A DNA stretch of 64,000 nt, from contig JAPYSU010000006.1 in assembly GCA_029936425.1 (NCBI GenBank), positions 62,001 through 126,000 of the forward strand. The letters are read 5' to 3'. Source of the DNA: Litorimonas sp. GTDB taxonomy: Bacteria; Pseudomonadota; Alphaproteobacteria; Caulobacterales; Maricaulaceae. Both the position numbers and the translations under genes were made by a program. Positions 33,327-44,307 of the stretch are shown in pieces (the stretch's first letter is position 1; the number at the start of each line of letters is the position of its first letter). The notes under the pieces were generated by a model. It did not search any database, was not told where the DNA came from, and saw nothing but the letters and a program-made list of their open reading frames with translations.

Positions 33327-33755
33327 TTACGCCGTAAATTCCGTTTGGATGATCCGGGCAAAATTCCTTAAATAATGAATTCCGCCGGAGGTCCGGCACA
33401 TAACCACAGAGCGTTTATCCCTGTGATCCGGCGCGCGTTCAACATACCCATGATGAGTAAGTCGATCAATGGCGCGCGAAATGACGGCTTTTGTCACCTC
33501 CAAATGCTTGGCCAGAGACCGAACGGTATGCGGCCCCTCGGAGAGATAAATTGTCATCAGCACCGCCATTTGCCGGGTCGACAAGTCCGGCTCGCTGGCC
33601 CGGACAGACTTTACTGTCACTTGGCGCCAAAGGTCCAATCCTTCGGACAGGTTTATTTTTGGACGGGCCAGAGGAAGCGGCGCTTTAGAGGCCTGACGCG
33701 AAGCCGAGGGAACCGGCGCCAGAAAAACCACTGTATTGTCTGCACCGTCCGCCAT
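33327..33755 (-). CDS. MarR-family winged-helix transcriptional regulator
   Basis: Winged helix region SVRASEPDLSTRQMAVLMTI, HTVRSLAKHLEVTKAVISRA and IDRLTHHGYVERAPDHRDKR matches MarR-type DNA-binding domains. The frame extends to a TTG at 33824 and another ATG at 33797; the ATG at 33755 was preferred because AGGGA precedes it, but this is uncertain. It sits between an M17 aminopeptidase and an NlpC/P60 gene. Local control of these two genes is inference. Confidence 0.8.
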   Translation of the reverse strand: MADGADNTVVFLAPVPSASRQASKAPLPLARPKINLSEGLDLWRQVTVKSVRASEPDLSTRQMAVLMTIYLSEGPHTVRSLAKHLEVTKAVISRAIDRLTHHGYVERAPDHRDKRSVVMCRTSGGIHYLRNFARIIQTEFTA

Positions 33756-33894
33756 AAATATTTGTCCCTGATTTGCAACCGAATCAAGGAATCGCATAGG
33801 CGGGATTCTTTGGTCAAGACGCAAACCAACGGCCCTGGCCCCGGAACGGGCTAAGACCTTAAAAGGACTCTATATTTTTTTAAGACTTTCTTAA

Positions 33895-35331
33895 CTATTT
33901 CGAGAGGTCGGAGTTCAACCCGCCGGCCTTGAGCCAGAAATACAGTGCGCGCACGCCATACATGTCGCCTCCCTTGGGGTGGCCGGCCCGATTACTTGGA
34001 TTCCAACCATAGGTATCCAAATGCATCCACGGACGGTTTTTGACGAAACGCTGCAGGAATAGGGCGGCCGTAATACAGCCGGCAAAACTGCCCCCCGCAT
34101 TTTTCATATCGGCAATGGGAGAGCTGAGAAGAGAATAATAGGGTTTCCAGAGCGGCATGCGCCAGATGGGATCAACTTGTGTTTCGCCCTGCGCGAGAAC
34201 ATCCGAAACGGGCTTTTCGCGGTTGCAAAAGAAAGGCGGCACTTGCGGTCCCATCGCCACACGCGCGGCACCGGTCAAAGTCGCGAAATCGATGATGAGA
34301 GCTGGTTCGCTTTCAGCGGCTTTGGTCAGGCTGTCGCCCAAAACCAGACGTCCCTCCGCATCCGTATTGTCGATTTCGACGGTCAGCCCCTCTCTCGAAT
34401 GCAGAATATCGCCGGGGCGGTAAGCGCCTGCCGAGACAGCATTTTCCGCGACCGCCACCAGACAATGCAATCGTATCGGCAAATTGTTTTCCATGATGAG
34501 TTTAGACAGTGCCAGCACATGCGCCGCGCCGCCCATATCCTTCTTCATCAGGCGCGCGCTTGAGGCGCCTTTGATATTCACGCCGCCCGTATCAAAAGTA
34601 ATTCCTTTGCCGACTAGTGCCAGACGGGGGTGAGAGGGGTCTCCCCATTCAAATTCCACCAGGCGCGGCGGCTCATGCGCGGCGCGGCCCACCGCATGGA
34701 TCATGGGAAAGTTTTTTTCGAGCAGCTCTTCGCCGACCGTAGCCGACACCGTTGCGCCGTATTCTTTTGCCAGATCCACCGCAGCTTTGTGCAGAGCCAC
34801 AGGCCCCATATCGCTTGCCGGTGTGTTGATAAGATCGCGGCAAAGCGCCGTCGCATCGGCCAGAGACTGGATTTCCACCAGGGGGCTCTCTTCGCTGACA
34901 ACAAGAGTAGGAAATCGGGTTTCATCTTTCAGATATGTTTCGAATTTGTAAGCGCCCATTCCCCAACCGGTTTCGGCCAGAGCCCGTTTCCAGTCTTTGG
35001 GAATTACGGCCAGTTTGTAGAACCCTTCCGGCAGGGCTGAAGATAATCCCCCGACGCGTATCGGGCCGAGATCGTCATCTTCAACAGGCCCTAAACCATA
35101 AAGCACCGCAGATACGGATCCGTCCGGTTTCGGGAGCCGGACTCTCTGTCCGGCATCCGCGCAAAAGCCACGGGCTGTTGCATAGCTTTGACCTATGTCG
35201 TCCAGTGAAGACTTTACATCTGCCCACTCGTCCGGCCGGACACAATAAATCGGAATAATCGAGGTCGCTTCCTTGTCACTTAGCTCTGAAGCTCGAACAA
35301 AAATTGGCGTTTCGGAGGGGGAATCGGACAT
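33895..35331 (-). CDS. M17 leucyl aminopeptidase family protein
   Basis: Two-metal aminopeptidase that removes N-terminal residues from peptides, 478 residues. N-terminal macro-like domain (1-165), then the catalytic domain with KGITFDTGGVNIKGASSARL and MKKDMGGAAH (about 233-260), and the signature NTDAEGRLVLGDSL (about 312). All metal-ligand motifs are intact. First gene of a unit with MarR and NlpC/P60, about 70-140 bases apart. Could serve peptide turnover or muropeptide recycling. Confidence 0.93.
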   Translation of the reverse strand: MSDSPSETPIFVRASELSDKEATSIIPIYCVRPDEWADVKSSLDDIGQSYATARGFCADAGQRVRLPKPDGSVSAVLYGLGPVEDDDLGPIRVGGLSSALPEGFYKLAVIPKDWKRALAETGWGMGAYKFETYLKDETRFPTLVVSEESPLVEIQSLADATALCRDLINTPASDMGPVALHKAAVDLAKEYGATVSATVGEELLEKNFPMIHAVGRAAHEPPRLVEFEWGDPSHPRLALVGKGITFDTGGVNIKGASSARLMKKDMGGAAHVLALSKLIMENNLPIRLHCLVAVAENAVSAGAYRPGDILHSREGLTVEIDNTDAEGRLVLGDSLTKAAESEPALIIDFATLTGAARVAMGPQVPPFFCNREKPVSDVLAQGETQVDPIWRMPLWKPYYSLLSSPIADMKNAGGSFAGCITAALFLQRFVKNRPWMHLDTYGWNPSNRAGHPKGGDMYGVRALYFWLKAGGLNSDLSK

Positions 35332-35510
35332 TGTGACTTTTCTTTCTCTATCATTTTAGCTTCGATTTTGAGGCAGGACCCATCTCAGTGATCGGCGCAG
35401 AATACTAACGAAGCATTAACCGTCTCTGTTTACGATTGTGAACGCAATTAAAGGCAGGTGCAAGACGTGTCGCACGACCGAAATGCACATTGCAGGAGGC
35501 AAAGCCTAAC

Positions 35511-36884
35511 ATGACATCACATAAATTACGAATTTTATTGGGCTCGGGGCTATTAGCGGCAGGGCTTGTCAGCGGTTTGGCCGGATGCGCCACCGCCCCG
35601 CAATACACGGAGACCGAACGCGAACTTTCCGAAAGTATGAGCAAGGAAAGTTTTCAGCCCGCCAATCGCGCCCTTCGCGACGGTATTGAAACGCAAGACA
35701 CTTTGGCACAGGCGGCCTTCTGGATGCGCGAATATGATCTTAATCCGGGCGATTTGGAATCTGCCATCAAACTCTCGGCCACTATTCGCAAACTCGGCAA
35801 TCCTCAACGCGCTGTTGAAATCACCCAAACAACGCGGGCGCTTTATCCCCGTGATCCGTATCTGGCGGCAGAATATGCGGCGGCTTTGATTGCCTCGGAG
35901 CGTTCCGTCGATGCGATGGAGCCATTGGATCAGGCTCTGAACTACGCCCCGGCTTATGGACGTCTATGGTCGCTGAAAGGCGCGGCGCTGGATCAGCAAG
36001 AGCAATATGAGCTGGCCCGTAAATACTACACTCGCGCGCTGGACATTACGCCGAACGATCCGAGCGTTATGGCCAATATGGGCTTGTCCTATGCTCTATC
36101 TGGAGATCCGGTGACAGCCGAAACCTGGTTAAGACGGGCCGTTGCCATTCCGGGAGCCTCTAAAAGCGTCCGTCAAAACCTGGCCCTCGTGCTTCAAATT
36201 CAGGGTAAAACCGAAGAAGCTGAATCTATGGCACGGATGGCCCAAAGTCAGTCATCCAGCCGATTGCCAAACCTAAACGCGCAGCCAGCACAAACCATAC
36301 GCGGCAGTGCCTCATCGCAGGACAGAGCATCGACTTCACTTTCTCCGCAATCCCAGCCCCAAGCCACGGCGCAATATAATAGTTCCGGAAACTATCAGGG
36401 GACAAATGCTGATAGCGGATTTACCTCTCCGCCTCCCAAAATCACTGTGCAAAATTCTCCGTCTGTTCAATCGGGCGCGAGCGCCTCTCAGAACAAAACG
36501 GCGCCCTATCCACAAGGCAGCTCCGCCAGTGACGCGGCCCGCCTGGCGGCCCAACAGTCTGGCGCGAGGCCCAAAACGCAAATCGTGAGCCCCGAGCAAC
36601 AACAAGCGCAGGAACACATTCTGGCGAAGTTAGCTGGAAATGTGGGCGCGAGACCGGCCAATCCCGCGCTTCGGCGTCCGCAGACATCGTCGGCACCTCA
36701 AAGACAAAACCAGAGCGCTCAAGACCAAGCGGCGCCTTATTTTCCAGGACGGGCTGACCCGGGCTCATCCGGAGCGCAATATCAGCCGCCTCAAGCGCAG
36801 CCTTATCCTCCCCAAGGAAATACAGGCACGCCCTATCCGCCGCAGCCGCAAGAGCCGCGCGGGGCCTTGCGCGAGCGAAGATAA
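35511..36884 (+). CDS. TadD-like TPR lipoprotein of the Tad pilus, with P/Q-rich tail
   Basis: 457 residues from the ATG at 35511, which has GCAGGAGGC upstream (a TTG 7 codons earlier is less likely). Signal peptide with lipobox LAGC. TPR repeats fill about residues 45-245 (SIKLSATIRKLGNPQRAVEI; ARKYYTRALDITPNDPSVMA; NMGLSYALSGDPVTAETWLR). The last 200 residues are low-complexity Pro/Gln/Ser/Ala (QYQPPQAQPYPPQGN). TadD-type lipoproteins act as pilotins for secretin assembly. It faces the end of tadC, with a shared terminator between. Confidence 0.82.
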   Translation: MTSHKLRILLGSGLLAAGLVSGLAGCATAPQYTETERELSESMSKESFQPANRALRDGIETQDTLAQAAFWMREYDLNPGDLESAIKLSATIRKLGNPQRAVEITQTTRALYPRDPYLAAEYAAALIASERSVDAMEPLDQALNYAPAYGRLWSLKGAALDQQEQYELARKYYTRALDITPNDPSVMANMGLSYALSGDPVTAETWLRRAVAIPGASKSVRQNLALVLQIQGKTEEAESMARMAQSQSSSRLPNLNAQPAQTIRGSASSQDRASTSLSPQSQPQATAQYNSSGNYQGTNADSGFTSPPPKITVQNSPSVQSGASASQNKTAPYPQGSSASDAARLAAQQSGARPKTQIVSPEQQQAQEHILAKLAGNVGARPANPALRRPQTSSAPQRQNQSAQDQAAPYFPGRADPGSSGAQYQPPQAQPYPPQGNTGTPYPPQPQEPRGALRERR

Positions 36885-36905
36885 GTTTGATTGCAGATAC
36901 GGAAT

Positions 36906-36937
36906 AAAAAAGCCGCTGAAAACTCAGCGGCTTTTTT
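36906..36937. terminator. Bidirectional terminator between tadD-like gene and tadC
   Basis: A 14-bp perfect stem AAAAAAGCCGCTGA / TCAGCGGCTTTTTT with a 4-base loop; T runs both ways. It ends two convergent pilus transcription units. Confidence 0.92.
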
Positions 36938-36961
36938 TGGTTTGTAGTTTCTTTCGGCAAT

Positions 36962-37927
36962 CTATCCCAGAGCGGCTCCGAGGCGCATACCTGCCGGGGT
37001 CAGGATAACGATAAACAGAACCGGAAGGAAAAAGACGATCATGGGTACGGTAAGTTTGGCAGGCAGAGACGCCGCCTTTTTCTCAGCCTGCATAACCCGC
37101 ATTTGCCGGTTTTCATTCGCCATTGTCCGAAGCGTATCGCCGAGCGGCGTACCATATCGTTCAGCCTGAATGAGGGCTGTCGCCACGGCCCGAATTCCCG
37201 GATGGTTATTGCGCCGGGCAAGGTTTTCATAGGCCAGACGGCGGCTACTAAGATAGGATAATTCAGCCGTTGTCAGAGAGAACTCCTCAGCCAGCTCAAC
37301 CGAACTTTCCGCCATTTCATCGGCGACCCGTCCGAATGCCAATTCCACAGACATCCCCGATTCCACACAGATAAGCAGCAAATCAAGCGCATCAGGAAAC
37401 ACAGGCACAATATTGGCCAGGCGTTTACTGGCGGCGTTCTTGACGTAAATAGCCGGCAAGTAAAACCCGAATAATGTCAGGCAGATTGTCACGAAAAGGT
37501 TCTGCATCAGTGACCACTCGCGGACATTGAGAAGAACAAAGAATAGAATACCCAAGACAAACAGCACCACTGGCGCAATAAGCCGGAATAGATAAAAGGT
37601 ATAAACCGGTTTTTGGCCGCGCATACCCGCCTGAGCCAATTTATCTTTCAGATCAGACGCTTCCAGGAGCTTTTGCAAAGAGAACCGATCAACAAGGTTT
37701 TTAACGGCCCCTTTATTTTCAGTTCTCAACCCTTTCTGGGCAGAGTTTAGCTCGGCCATCCTGTTTTTCTTTAATCCCTCGCGGGCGCTTGAGACCGAGT
37801 CCATCCGTTTCTTGAGTTTATCCCCTTCAAGTATAGGCGCAAAAATAATGTAAAGCGTTGCAACCGTCAGCAAAGCGATAACCAGAAAGGCAAAGTTCTG
37901 AAGAAGGGCGAGTGATTCAGCTGGCAT
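36962..37927 (-). CDS. tadC: Tad pilus inner-membrane platform protein TadC
   Basis: 321 residues, type II secretion F-family platform protein that works with TadB and the CpaF ATPase. N-terminal helix (about 10-28), two helices near 95-145, T2SSF domain (about 170-300; FPDALDLLLICVESGMSVEL, RYGTPLGDTLRTMANENRQM) and a C-terminal helix (MIVFFLPVLFIVIL). 14 bases after tadB. Last gene of the leftward cpa operon. Confidence 0.92.
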   Translation of the reverse strand: MPAESLALLQNFAFLVIALLTVATLYIIFAPILEGDKLKKRMDSVSSAREGLKKNRMAELNSAQKGLRTENKGAVKNLVDRFSLQKLLEASDLKDKLAQAGMRGQKPVYTFYLFRLIAPVVLFVLGILFFVLLNVREWSLMQNLFVTICLTLFGFYLPAIYVKNAASKRLANIVPVFPDALDLLLICVESGMSVELAFGRVADEMAESSVELAEEFSLTTAELSYLSSRRLAYENLARRNNHPGIRAVATALIQAERYGTPLGDTLRTMANENRQMRVMQAEKKAASLPAKLTVPMIVFFLPVLFIVILTPAGMRLGAALG

Positions 37928-37941
37928 GGTCTACTCCTCCC

Positions 37942-38925
37942 CTAAAACTTGAAGTTAATCATTTTGCGCATCATGAACGTGCCCATGAACATCATGACAG
38001 CCCCGATCATCATATTTCTTTGACCGGTCGAGGTGAAATACAGTTCATTCATGTAGTCCGGGGACATCATGGTGACGAGCAGCATGACGACAATAGGCAA
38101 AGAGGCAATAATGATCGCACTCATTTTGGCTTCGGCCGAGAGGGCCTTGATTTTTTCCCGTAGAATTTTGCGTCCCCGCAGCACAGCTGACAAATTGGCA
38201 AGACTTTCGCCCAGATTACCGCCGGTAGACTTTTGAATGTTTAGAACGGTTGCGAAAAAGTTCACCTCGGAAATGGGCATACGCTCATAAAGTTGTTCCA
38301 GACAGACCTCAATCGGAATGCCTACGCTTTCGCCTTCGACAACCCGGCGAAATTCCGCGCCAAGCGGGTCGGGACTCTCATGCGCAATAATTTTAAGACA
38401 GTCATTGAGCGGAAGGCCGGTTCGAACGCCGCGGACAATAATATCCATCGCGTCAGCAAAATGAGCTGTGAATTTTTTCTGACGCCGGGTAATGGCGCTG
38501 TTGAGGAAAAACCGCGGAAGACCAAATCCAACCACAAAAGCAAGTCCGAGACATAAGAACGGATTCATGCCCAGAAGAAAGGCCGGAACGCCGGCCAGCC
38601 CTGCAAGAACTGCTGATATAATAAGAAACTTTTCCGGTTTTATAGACCAGTCCGCTTGAACCAAGCGCATCTCCAGAGACTTTGCTTTCTTTTTTTTCTT
38701 TTTTTGTCTTTCTTCAATTTTAGAGAGCGTTTCTTCAATTTGCTTTCGCCGCGTTCCCTGATCTTCGGTTTTGAGTTTGCCGAGAAAGCTTTCTTTTTGC
38801 TTTATATCCCCGGAAATGGATTTCAGCCGTTCAGTTTTCTTACCGCCGCCATCGCCCATGAGAATATATCCGGCCACGAGAACGAAACCAACGACAACTA
38901 TTCCGATGAGCGTAGTTTGATCCAT
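37942..38925 (-). CDS. tadB: Tad pilus inner-membrane platform protein TadB
   Basis: 327 residues with an N-terminal helix (about 5-25), a lysine-rich cytoplasmic stretch (about 50-85, EERQKKKKKKAKS), helix pair near 100-140, T2SSF domain (FADAMDIIVRGVRTGLPLND, STGGNLGESLANLSAVLRGR) and C-terminal helices. Partner of TadC on the CpaF motor. 2 bases after the cpaF stop. Confidence 0.93.
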   Translation of the reverse strand: MDQTTLIGIVVVGFVLVAGYILMGDGGGKKTERLKSISGDIKQKESFLGKLKTEDQGTRRKQIEETLSKIEERQKKKKKKAKSLEMRLVQADWSIKPEKFLIISAVLAGLAGVPAFLLGMNPFLCLGLAFVVGFGLPRFFLNSAITRRQKKFTAHFADAMDIIVRGVRTGLPLNDCLKIIAHESPDPLGAEFRRVVEGESVGIPIEVCLEQLYERMPISEVNFFATVLNIQKSTGGNLGESLANLSAVLRGRKILREKIKALSAEAKMSAIIIASLPIVVMLLVTMMSPDYMNELYFTSTGQRNMMIGAVMMFMGTFMMRKMINFKF

Positions 38926-38927
38926 TC

Positions 38928-40334
<1,407 letters not shown>

Positions 40335-40340
40335 GGGCGC

Positions 40341-42050
40341 TTACTTTCCTTTTTTCAGGAATGAAAAGATAGATTTGCCTTTTTGTGTGTCCCCTTGCTT
40401 GCTTCGATCCTTCTTGGGCAGAGCGATTTTCCGCTTTCCGCCCTCATTTTGCATAGCCATATCGAATCGGCCCGTTTTCAAACGGTTGGCAACATAGTTT
40501 AATCCGGACACGGTGCGATCTGCAGATTTGACCTGATTGAGCATTTTGCCTTCATTCGCGGCTTCAAAGAAGCTCTCCGGGTCGAAACTGATGACGAGGC
40601 TCGGCTCCAGGCCGACAGCTGCGGCAAATTCCTTGACAGGGATTTCTGCGGTTTTACTCATACCCGTTTTATTGAGGATCAAAACCGGATCTGGATCGTT
40701 CGGGCGTTGCGACCGAAGGAAATCCACCAGGTTTTTTGTGTTACGGAGATTGGCCAGATCGGGCGTTGCCGTAATAACAACGTCATCAACGCTAGTCAGC
40801 ACTCCGGTTGTCCAATCCGCCCAGTAATGCGGCATATCCAATATGGTGAGCGGGCTGATAGACCGAACGCCGTTCACTACGGCTTCATAAGCCTCGCTAT
40901 CGAGAATGGGTTTGCTGTTCAGAGAGCTAGCGGCCGGAAGTATGGACAGTTTCGCTGTATGACGGATCATGATGCGATCCAGAAGCGTTTCGTCAAGACG
41001 GTCTGGCTGGCCGAGCGCCTCTTCCAGCCCTTGTGAATTGTCATAAGCAAAATCGAGACCTGTTGTCCCGAAAGAACTGTCAAGGTCAACCAAAGCCGTT
41101 TCCTGCCCCAGCCCTTCGGCGAGACACCACGCCATATTATGCGCTAGAGTTGAAGAACCGACTCCACCCTTCGCGCCGAAAAACGCCGTAACGCGCCCAA
41201 TAAACGGGGCTTCCGGATCGGTATAAAGATCGCTGAGTGAACGGATCAGATTAAGCGGCATGAGAGGCGGAACGATATATTCGGATACGCCCTTTTCCAT
41301 TAACTGGCGGTAGAGCCGAATATCATTTGCCGCCCCGATAATGACAACTTTGGTGTTTTCATCACAGACTGAGGCAAGCTGTTCCAACTGGGCGAAAAGC
41401 TCCGGCCCGCGCATACCCGTTTCGACGAGAATGAGGCTTGGCGTATTTTCCTTGCGATAAAAGTCTATCGCGGAGGGAAGCCCGCCCATGTAAATCTTCA
41501 TGTTGACACGTTTCATGCGCCAATCACGAGTCGTGGAATTTATGACGCTGGCGGACTCCTGGCGATCACAAAACGCGTGAATGGAAATCTGTGGCAGGGC
41601 CTTTTCACCGCCTTCTCGGGCAGCTTCTTCTTCCTCAGCAGGGGGATTCATTCCCATTGCGGCCGGCGGCGGCATACGCTCCGGCAGAGGTTGACCTTGC
41701 TGGCCCTGGTTCTGATATGGCGGTTGTTGCGGCGTTGCCCCCTGATTTGGAGACTGCTGATTTGGTTGCAATGGCGGAGCTAATTGCGGCTGTCCTTGTC
41801 CAGACTGTGGTTGCGGGTGAGGTTGCGGCTGACGCTGCGGTTGCGCTTGCGGCTGACTTGGGTGTTGTCCCGGCATCCCTTGCGGCCTCGGCATAGGTTG
41901 CGGCGCAGCCATCTGGTTTTGCGGTCTTTGGGTTTGCGGCATTGGAACAGGTTGCGGCGCAAATTGCGGTGCCGGCATCTGGCCCATAGGCGTAGGCTGC
42001 GAGGGAGGGTTTGTATTTTGGGGATTTGGGCTTTGGGTCATAGGATACAT
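40341..42050 (-). CDS. cpaE: Tad pilus localisation ATPase CpaE/TadZ with P/Q-rich N-terminus
   Basis: 569 residues. Residues 1-145 are Pro/Gln-rich low complexity (PQPHPQPQSGQGQPQLAPP). An atypical receiver-like domain (about 150-290, LILVETGMRGPELFAQLEQL) precedes a MinD/ParA-type ATPase (about 300-540) with deviant Walker A FFGAKGGVGSSTLAHNMA and TALVDLDSSFGTTGLDF. CpaE/TadZ places the pilus machine at the pole. The low-complexity extension is longer than I would expect for the family. Confidence 0.92.
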   Translation of the reverse strand: MYPMTQSPNPQNTNPPSQPTPMGQMPAPQFAPQPVPMPQTQRPQNQMAAPQPMPRPQGMPGQHPSQPQAQPQRQPQPHPQPQSGQGQPQLAPPLQPNQQSPNQGATPQQPPYQNQGQQGQPLPERMPPPAAMGMNPPAEEEEAAREGGEKALPQISIHAFCDRQESASVINSTTRDWRMKRVNMKIYMGGLPSAIDFYRKENTPSLILVETGMRGPELFAQLEQLASVCDENTKVVIIGAANDIRLYRQLMEKGVSEYIVPPLMPLNLIRSLSDLYTDPEAPFIGRVTAFFGAKGGVGSSTLAHNMAWCLAEGLGQETALVDLDSSFGTTGLDFAYDNSQGLEEALGQPDRLDETLLDRIMIRHTAKLSILPAASSLNSKPILDSEAYEAVVNGVRSISPLTILDMPHYWADWTTGVLTSVDDVVITATPDLANLRNTKNLVDFLRSQRPNDPDPVLILNKTGMSKTAEIPVKEFAAAVGLEPSLVISFDPESFFEAANEGKMLNQVKSADRTVSGLNYVANRLKTGRFDMAMQNEGGKRKIALPKKDRSKQGDTQKGKSIFSFLKKGK

Positions 42051-42117
42051 CCGGTCATTTCCGTCTGGCTCAAAATGAGACCGCTCCTGAAAGAATATGG
42101 GGCCATATTATAAGTCA

Positions 42118-42801
42118 TTATTCGGCATCAAACTTTTCGGATTGTTGCGGGGGTCGCTCAGCCGCAGTTGATTCACCTTTTATATATTTGTCATAGACGA
42201 CAGTCCGGCGCTGTGAATTTGGACTGGCCGCCGGATACGGTTCCAGGAACTGACGCGGATCCGCCACCATCGCCGCCAAATTCGCGTTTTGAGAACATCC
42301 GAATGACTGGCTGGGCTGATTATTATAAGTTCGGGTCAGGTCATCCATAAAACGGCAATCCGCCGGAATGGCTCTCAGAGTTCTATAGGAGACAACGACA
42401 GGCGACGGCGCGTCAGCCTCGCTCTGATATTCGCCTGTTTGAAGTGCGGCAGGATTGATCCCGGCTTGTGCCATCATGGTTCGCAGCAAGGTATTGGCCT
42501 GTTGCGTGCCAGCACCGGTTATCTTTCCGGCGGGTAGGTTAACATAAAGCGGACCGTCGCCGCCGACGCGATAACTTTCCAGAAACTGTCCGACAGCAAA
42601 CTGATCCCGGGCGGACAGCTCAAGTCCTTCTGGGCGGGCATAAAGCTCCAGGCGTTCAATGGATTCGGCGACCTTGATTTGATTCCGCAAGGGCGTCGGG
42701 GCGTAGGACGGCGTTGGCACCGCGCACGCCGTCAGTATTCCGGCTCCGATGGAGGCGAGAAGGATTTGTTTAAAAGCTGTGGAGGTCTTGATCATCATCA
42801 T
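42118..42801 (-). CDS. cpaD: Tad pilus lipoprotein CpaD
   Basis: 227 residues, signal peptide with lipobox GILTAC and then AVPTPSYAPTPLRNQIKV. The CpaD family core is visible: ELSARDQFAVGQFLESYRVG, LPAGKITGAGTQQANTLLRT, SFGCSQNANLAAMVADPRQF. Three ATG codons stand in a row at the start; the RBS TAGGAG abuts the first, so the third (42795) is probably used. Periplasmic/outer-membrane partner of the CpaC secretin; 3 bases after cpaC. Confidence 0.92.
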   Translation of the reverse strand: MMMIKTSTAFKQILLASIGAGILTACAVPTPSYAPTPLRNQIKVAESIERLELYARPEGLELSARDQFAVGQFLESYRVGGDGPLYVNLPAGKITGAGTQQANTLLRTMMAQAGINPAALQTGEYQSEADAPSPVVVSYRTLRAIPADCRFMDDLTRTYNNQPSQSFGCSQNANLAAMVADPRQFLEPYPAASPNSQRRTVVYDKYIKGESTAAERPPQQSEKFDAE

Positions 42802-42804
42802 CTC

Positions 42805-44307
42805 CTAATCCACCACATGCCCAAAGGGCCCGCCCAGGGCAGGTTGTGAAATTCTTGGCTGGCCATCTTCTGAATAAACCTTGTTCAAACGGCCCAAGAG
42901 AATGGACTCGCCGTCGGAAGGCGGAACATATCCATCAAGCGGTGTTTGAAGCTTATCCGGATGGGTCGCATCGACAAGGTAAGGCGTCACGATCACAACC
43001 AGTTCGGTTTGCGTATTGGTGGAGTCGCTATTTCGGAAAAGGGCCCCCAAACCGGGTATATCTTTGGCGCCGGGCGTGCCGTCACTGGAGCTCCGGCTTT
43101 CCTCACGGATGAGCCCGGCGATAACCAGGCTGCCACCGGCTGGCATTTCGACGACTGTATTGGCGCGTCTGACCCGTAAGCCCAGAATATCAGAGGAAAT
43201 CCCTCCCGTTTCAAAGGAACCTTCCGTTGTGGGCTCTGAAACTTCGGTTGAAATATTCAGGGAAATCAAACCTTCACTGAGGACAACCGGGGTAAAACCG
43301 AGAGAGACGCCGTAAGGTTTGAATTCAAATTCGCGCTGAGTTCGCCCAAATTCATCCAGAAAAACATTTGTCAAAAGAGGGAATTCGCCGCCGATTAGCG
43401 TATTGGCTGTTTCGCCTGAAATTGCGGTCAGGCTCGGCTCGGCCAAAGTTCGAATAAGGCCGACACGTTCCAAGGCCTGAATGGCGCCTGTTAATGAGGT
43501 GATATCGCCGCCGGCGGGGCGAACAGTCGCCTCTCCTGACAAACCTGCCATGGCGCCTAGTCCGGCATTACTGACCAGAGAAACGGTGGATTCGCCCAAC
43601 TGAGCCACCGCTCCGATATTAAAGCCAAGCTGTTTGGTGACCGAGCGCTGCATTTCGACAATGCGGACCTTGAGCATGACCTGGTCACGGCCTTCAATCG
43701 ACATGAGATTGACAACCTCGCCAGGTTCATATGTCCCGGTGGCGATTTCGTTTAGCCAAAGCTTGGCCAGTTTTTCAATTCTATCCGCCGAAGCCGCATT
43801 TTGAACAGAGCCTGTCAGAAGGATATTGTTATGAATGGCCTGCACCTCAACTTCTGCGTCAGAGGCATTTTTACGAATTAGCTGATTCAGCTCTGATATA
43901 TCGCGTTCAACACGTATGTTCAGATTAAGCAGCTCCTGATCGTTTTGTCCGTAAAAATAGGCATTTGTCTGTCCGGCCTGTTTACCGATCAAAACTGTCC
44001 GTGTCGAAGTGTGCACCACCGCTTCGACCACATCCGGATTGGACACGATGACGTCCTGTATACCTTGAGGAAGTTCGATAACCGTGGACTTTCCATAAGG
44101 CAGAATAATATTGCGTTCATTGGCGCTTTGGCTGGAGACGGATAGGGAGCTGGCCTTGACGGCGCTCATATCGGCGTATGAGCGCGTATTTGCCTGAGCT
44201 GAGACGCTCATAATCGCAGCCAGACTCAGACCGACCCCACTTAAGGCCGCGCGGCGGATGGAAATATTCTCCATCGTCTTTTTGATGGATTGGCGAATAG
44301 TCTTCAT
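42805..44307 (-). CDS. cpaC: Tad pilus secretin CpaC/RcpA
   Basis: Outer membrane secretin that forms the pilus pore, 500 residues. Signal peptide, then the pilus-assembly N domain (about 65-135, ILPYGKSTVIELPQGIQDVI, TNAYFYGQNDQELLNL), BON/N1-type domain, and the secretin domain (about 240-440) with the signature VVEMPAGGSLVIAGLIREES. Start codon overlaps the cpaB stop (TAATG), suggesting coupling. Confidence 0.95.
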   Translation of the reverse strand: MKTIRQSIKKTMENISIRRAALSGVGLSLAAIMSVSAQANTRSYADMSAVKASSLSVSSQSANERNIILPYGKSTVIELPQGIQDVIVSNPDVVEAVVHTSTRTVLIGKQAGQTNAYFYGQNDQELLNLNIRVERDISELNQLIRKNASDAEVEVQAIHNNILLTGSVQNAASADRIEKLAKLWLNEIATGTYEPGEVVNLMSIEGRDQVMLKVRIVEMQRSVTKQLGFNIGAVAQLGESTVSLVSNAGLGAMAGLSGEATVRPAGGDITSLTGAIQALERVGLIRTLAEPSLTAISGETANTLIGGEFPLLTNVFLDEFGRTQREFEFKPYGVSLGFTPVVLSEGLISLNISTEVSEPTTEGSFETGGISSDILGLRVRRANTVVEMPAGGSLVIAGLIREESRSSSDGTPGAKDIPGLGALFRNSDSTNTQTELVVIVTPYLVDATHPDKLQTPLDGYVPPSDGESILLGRLNKVYSEDGQPRISQPALGGPFGHVVD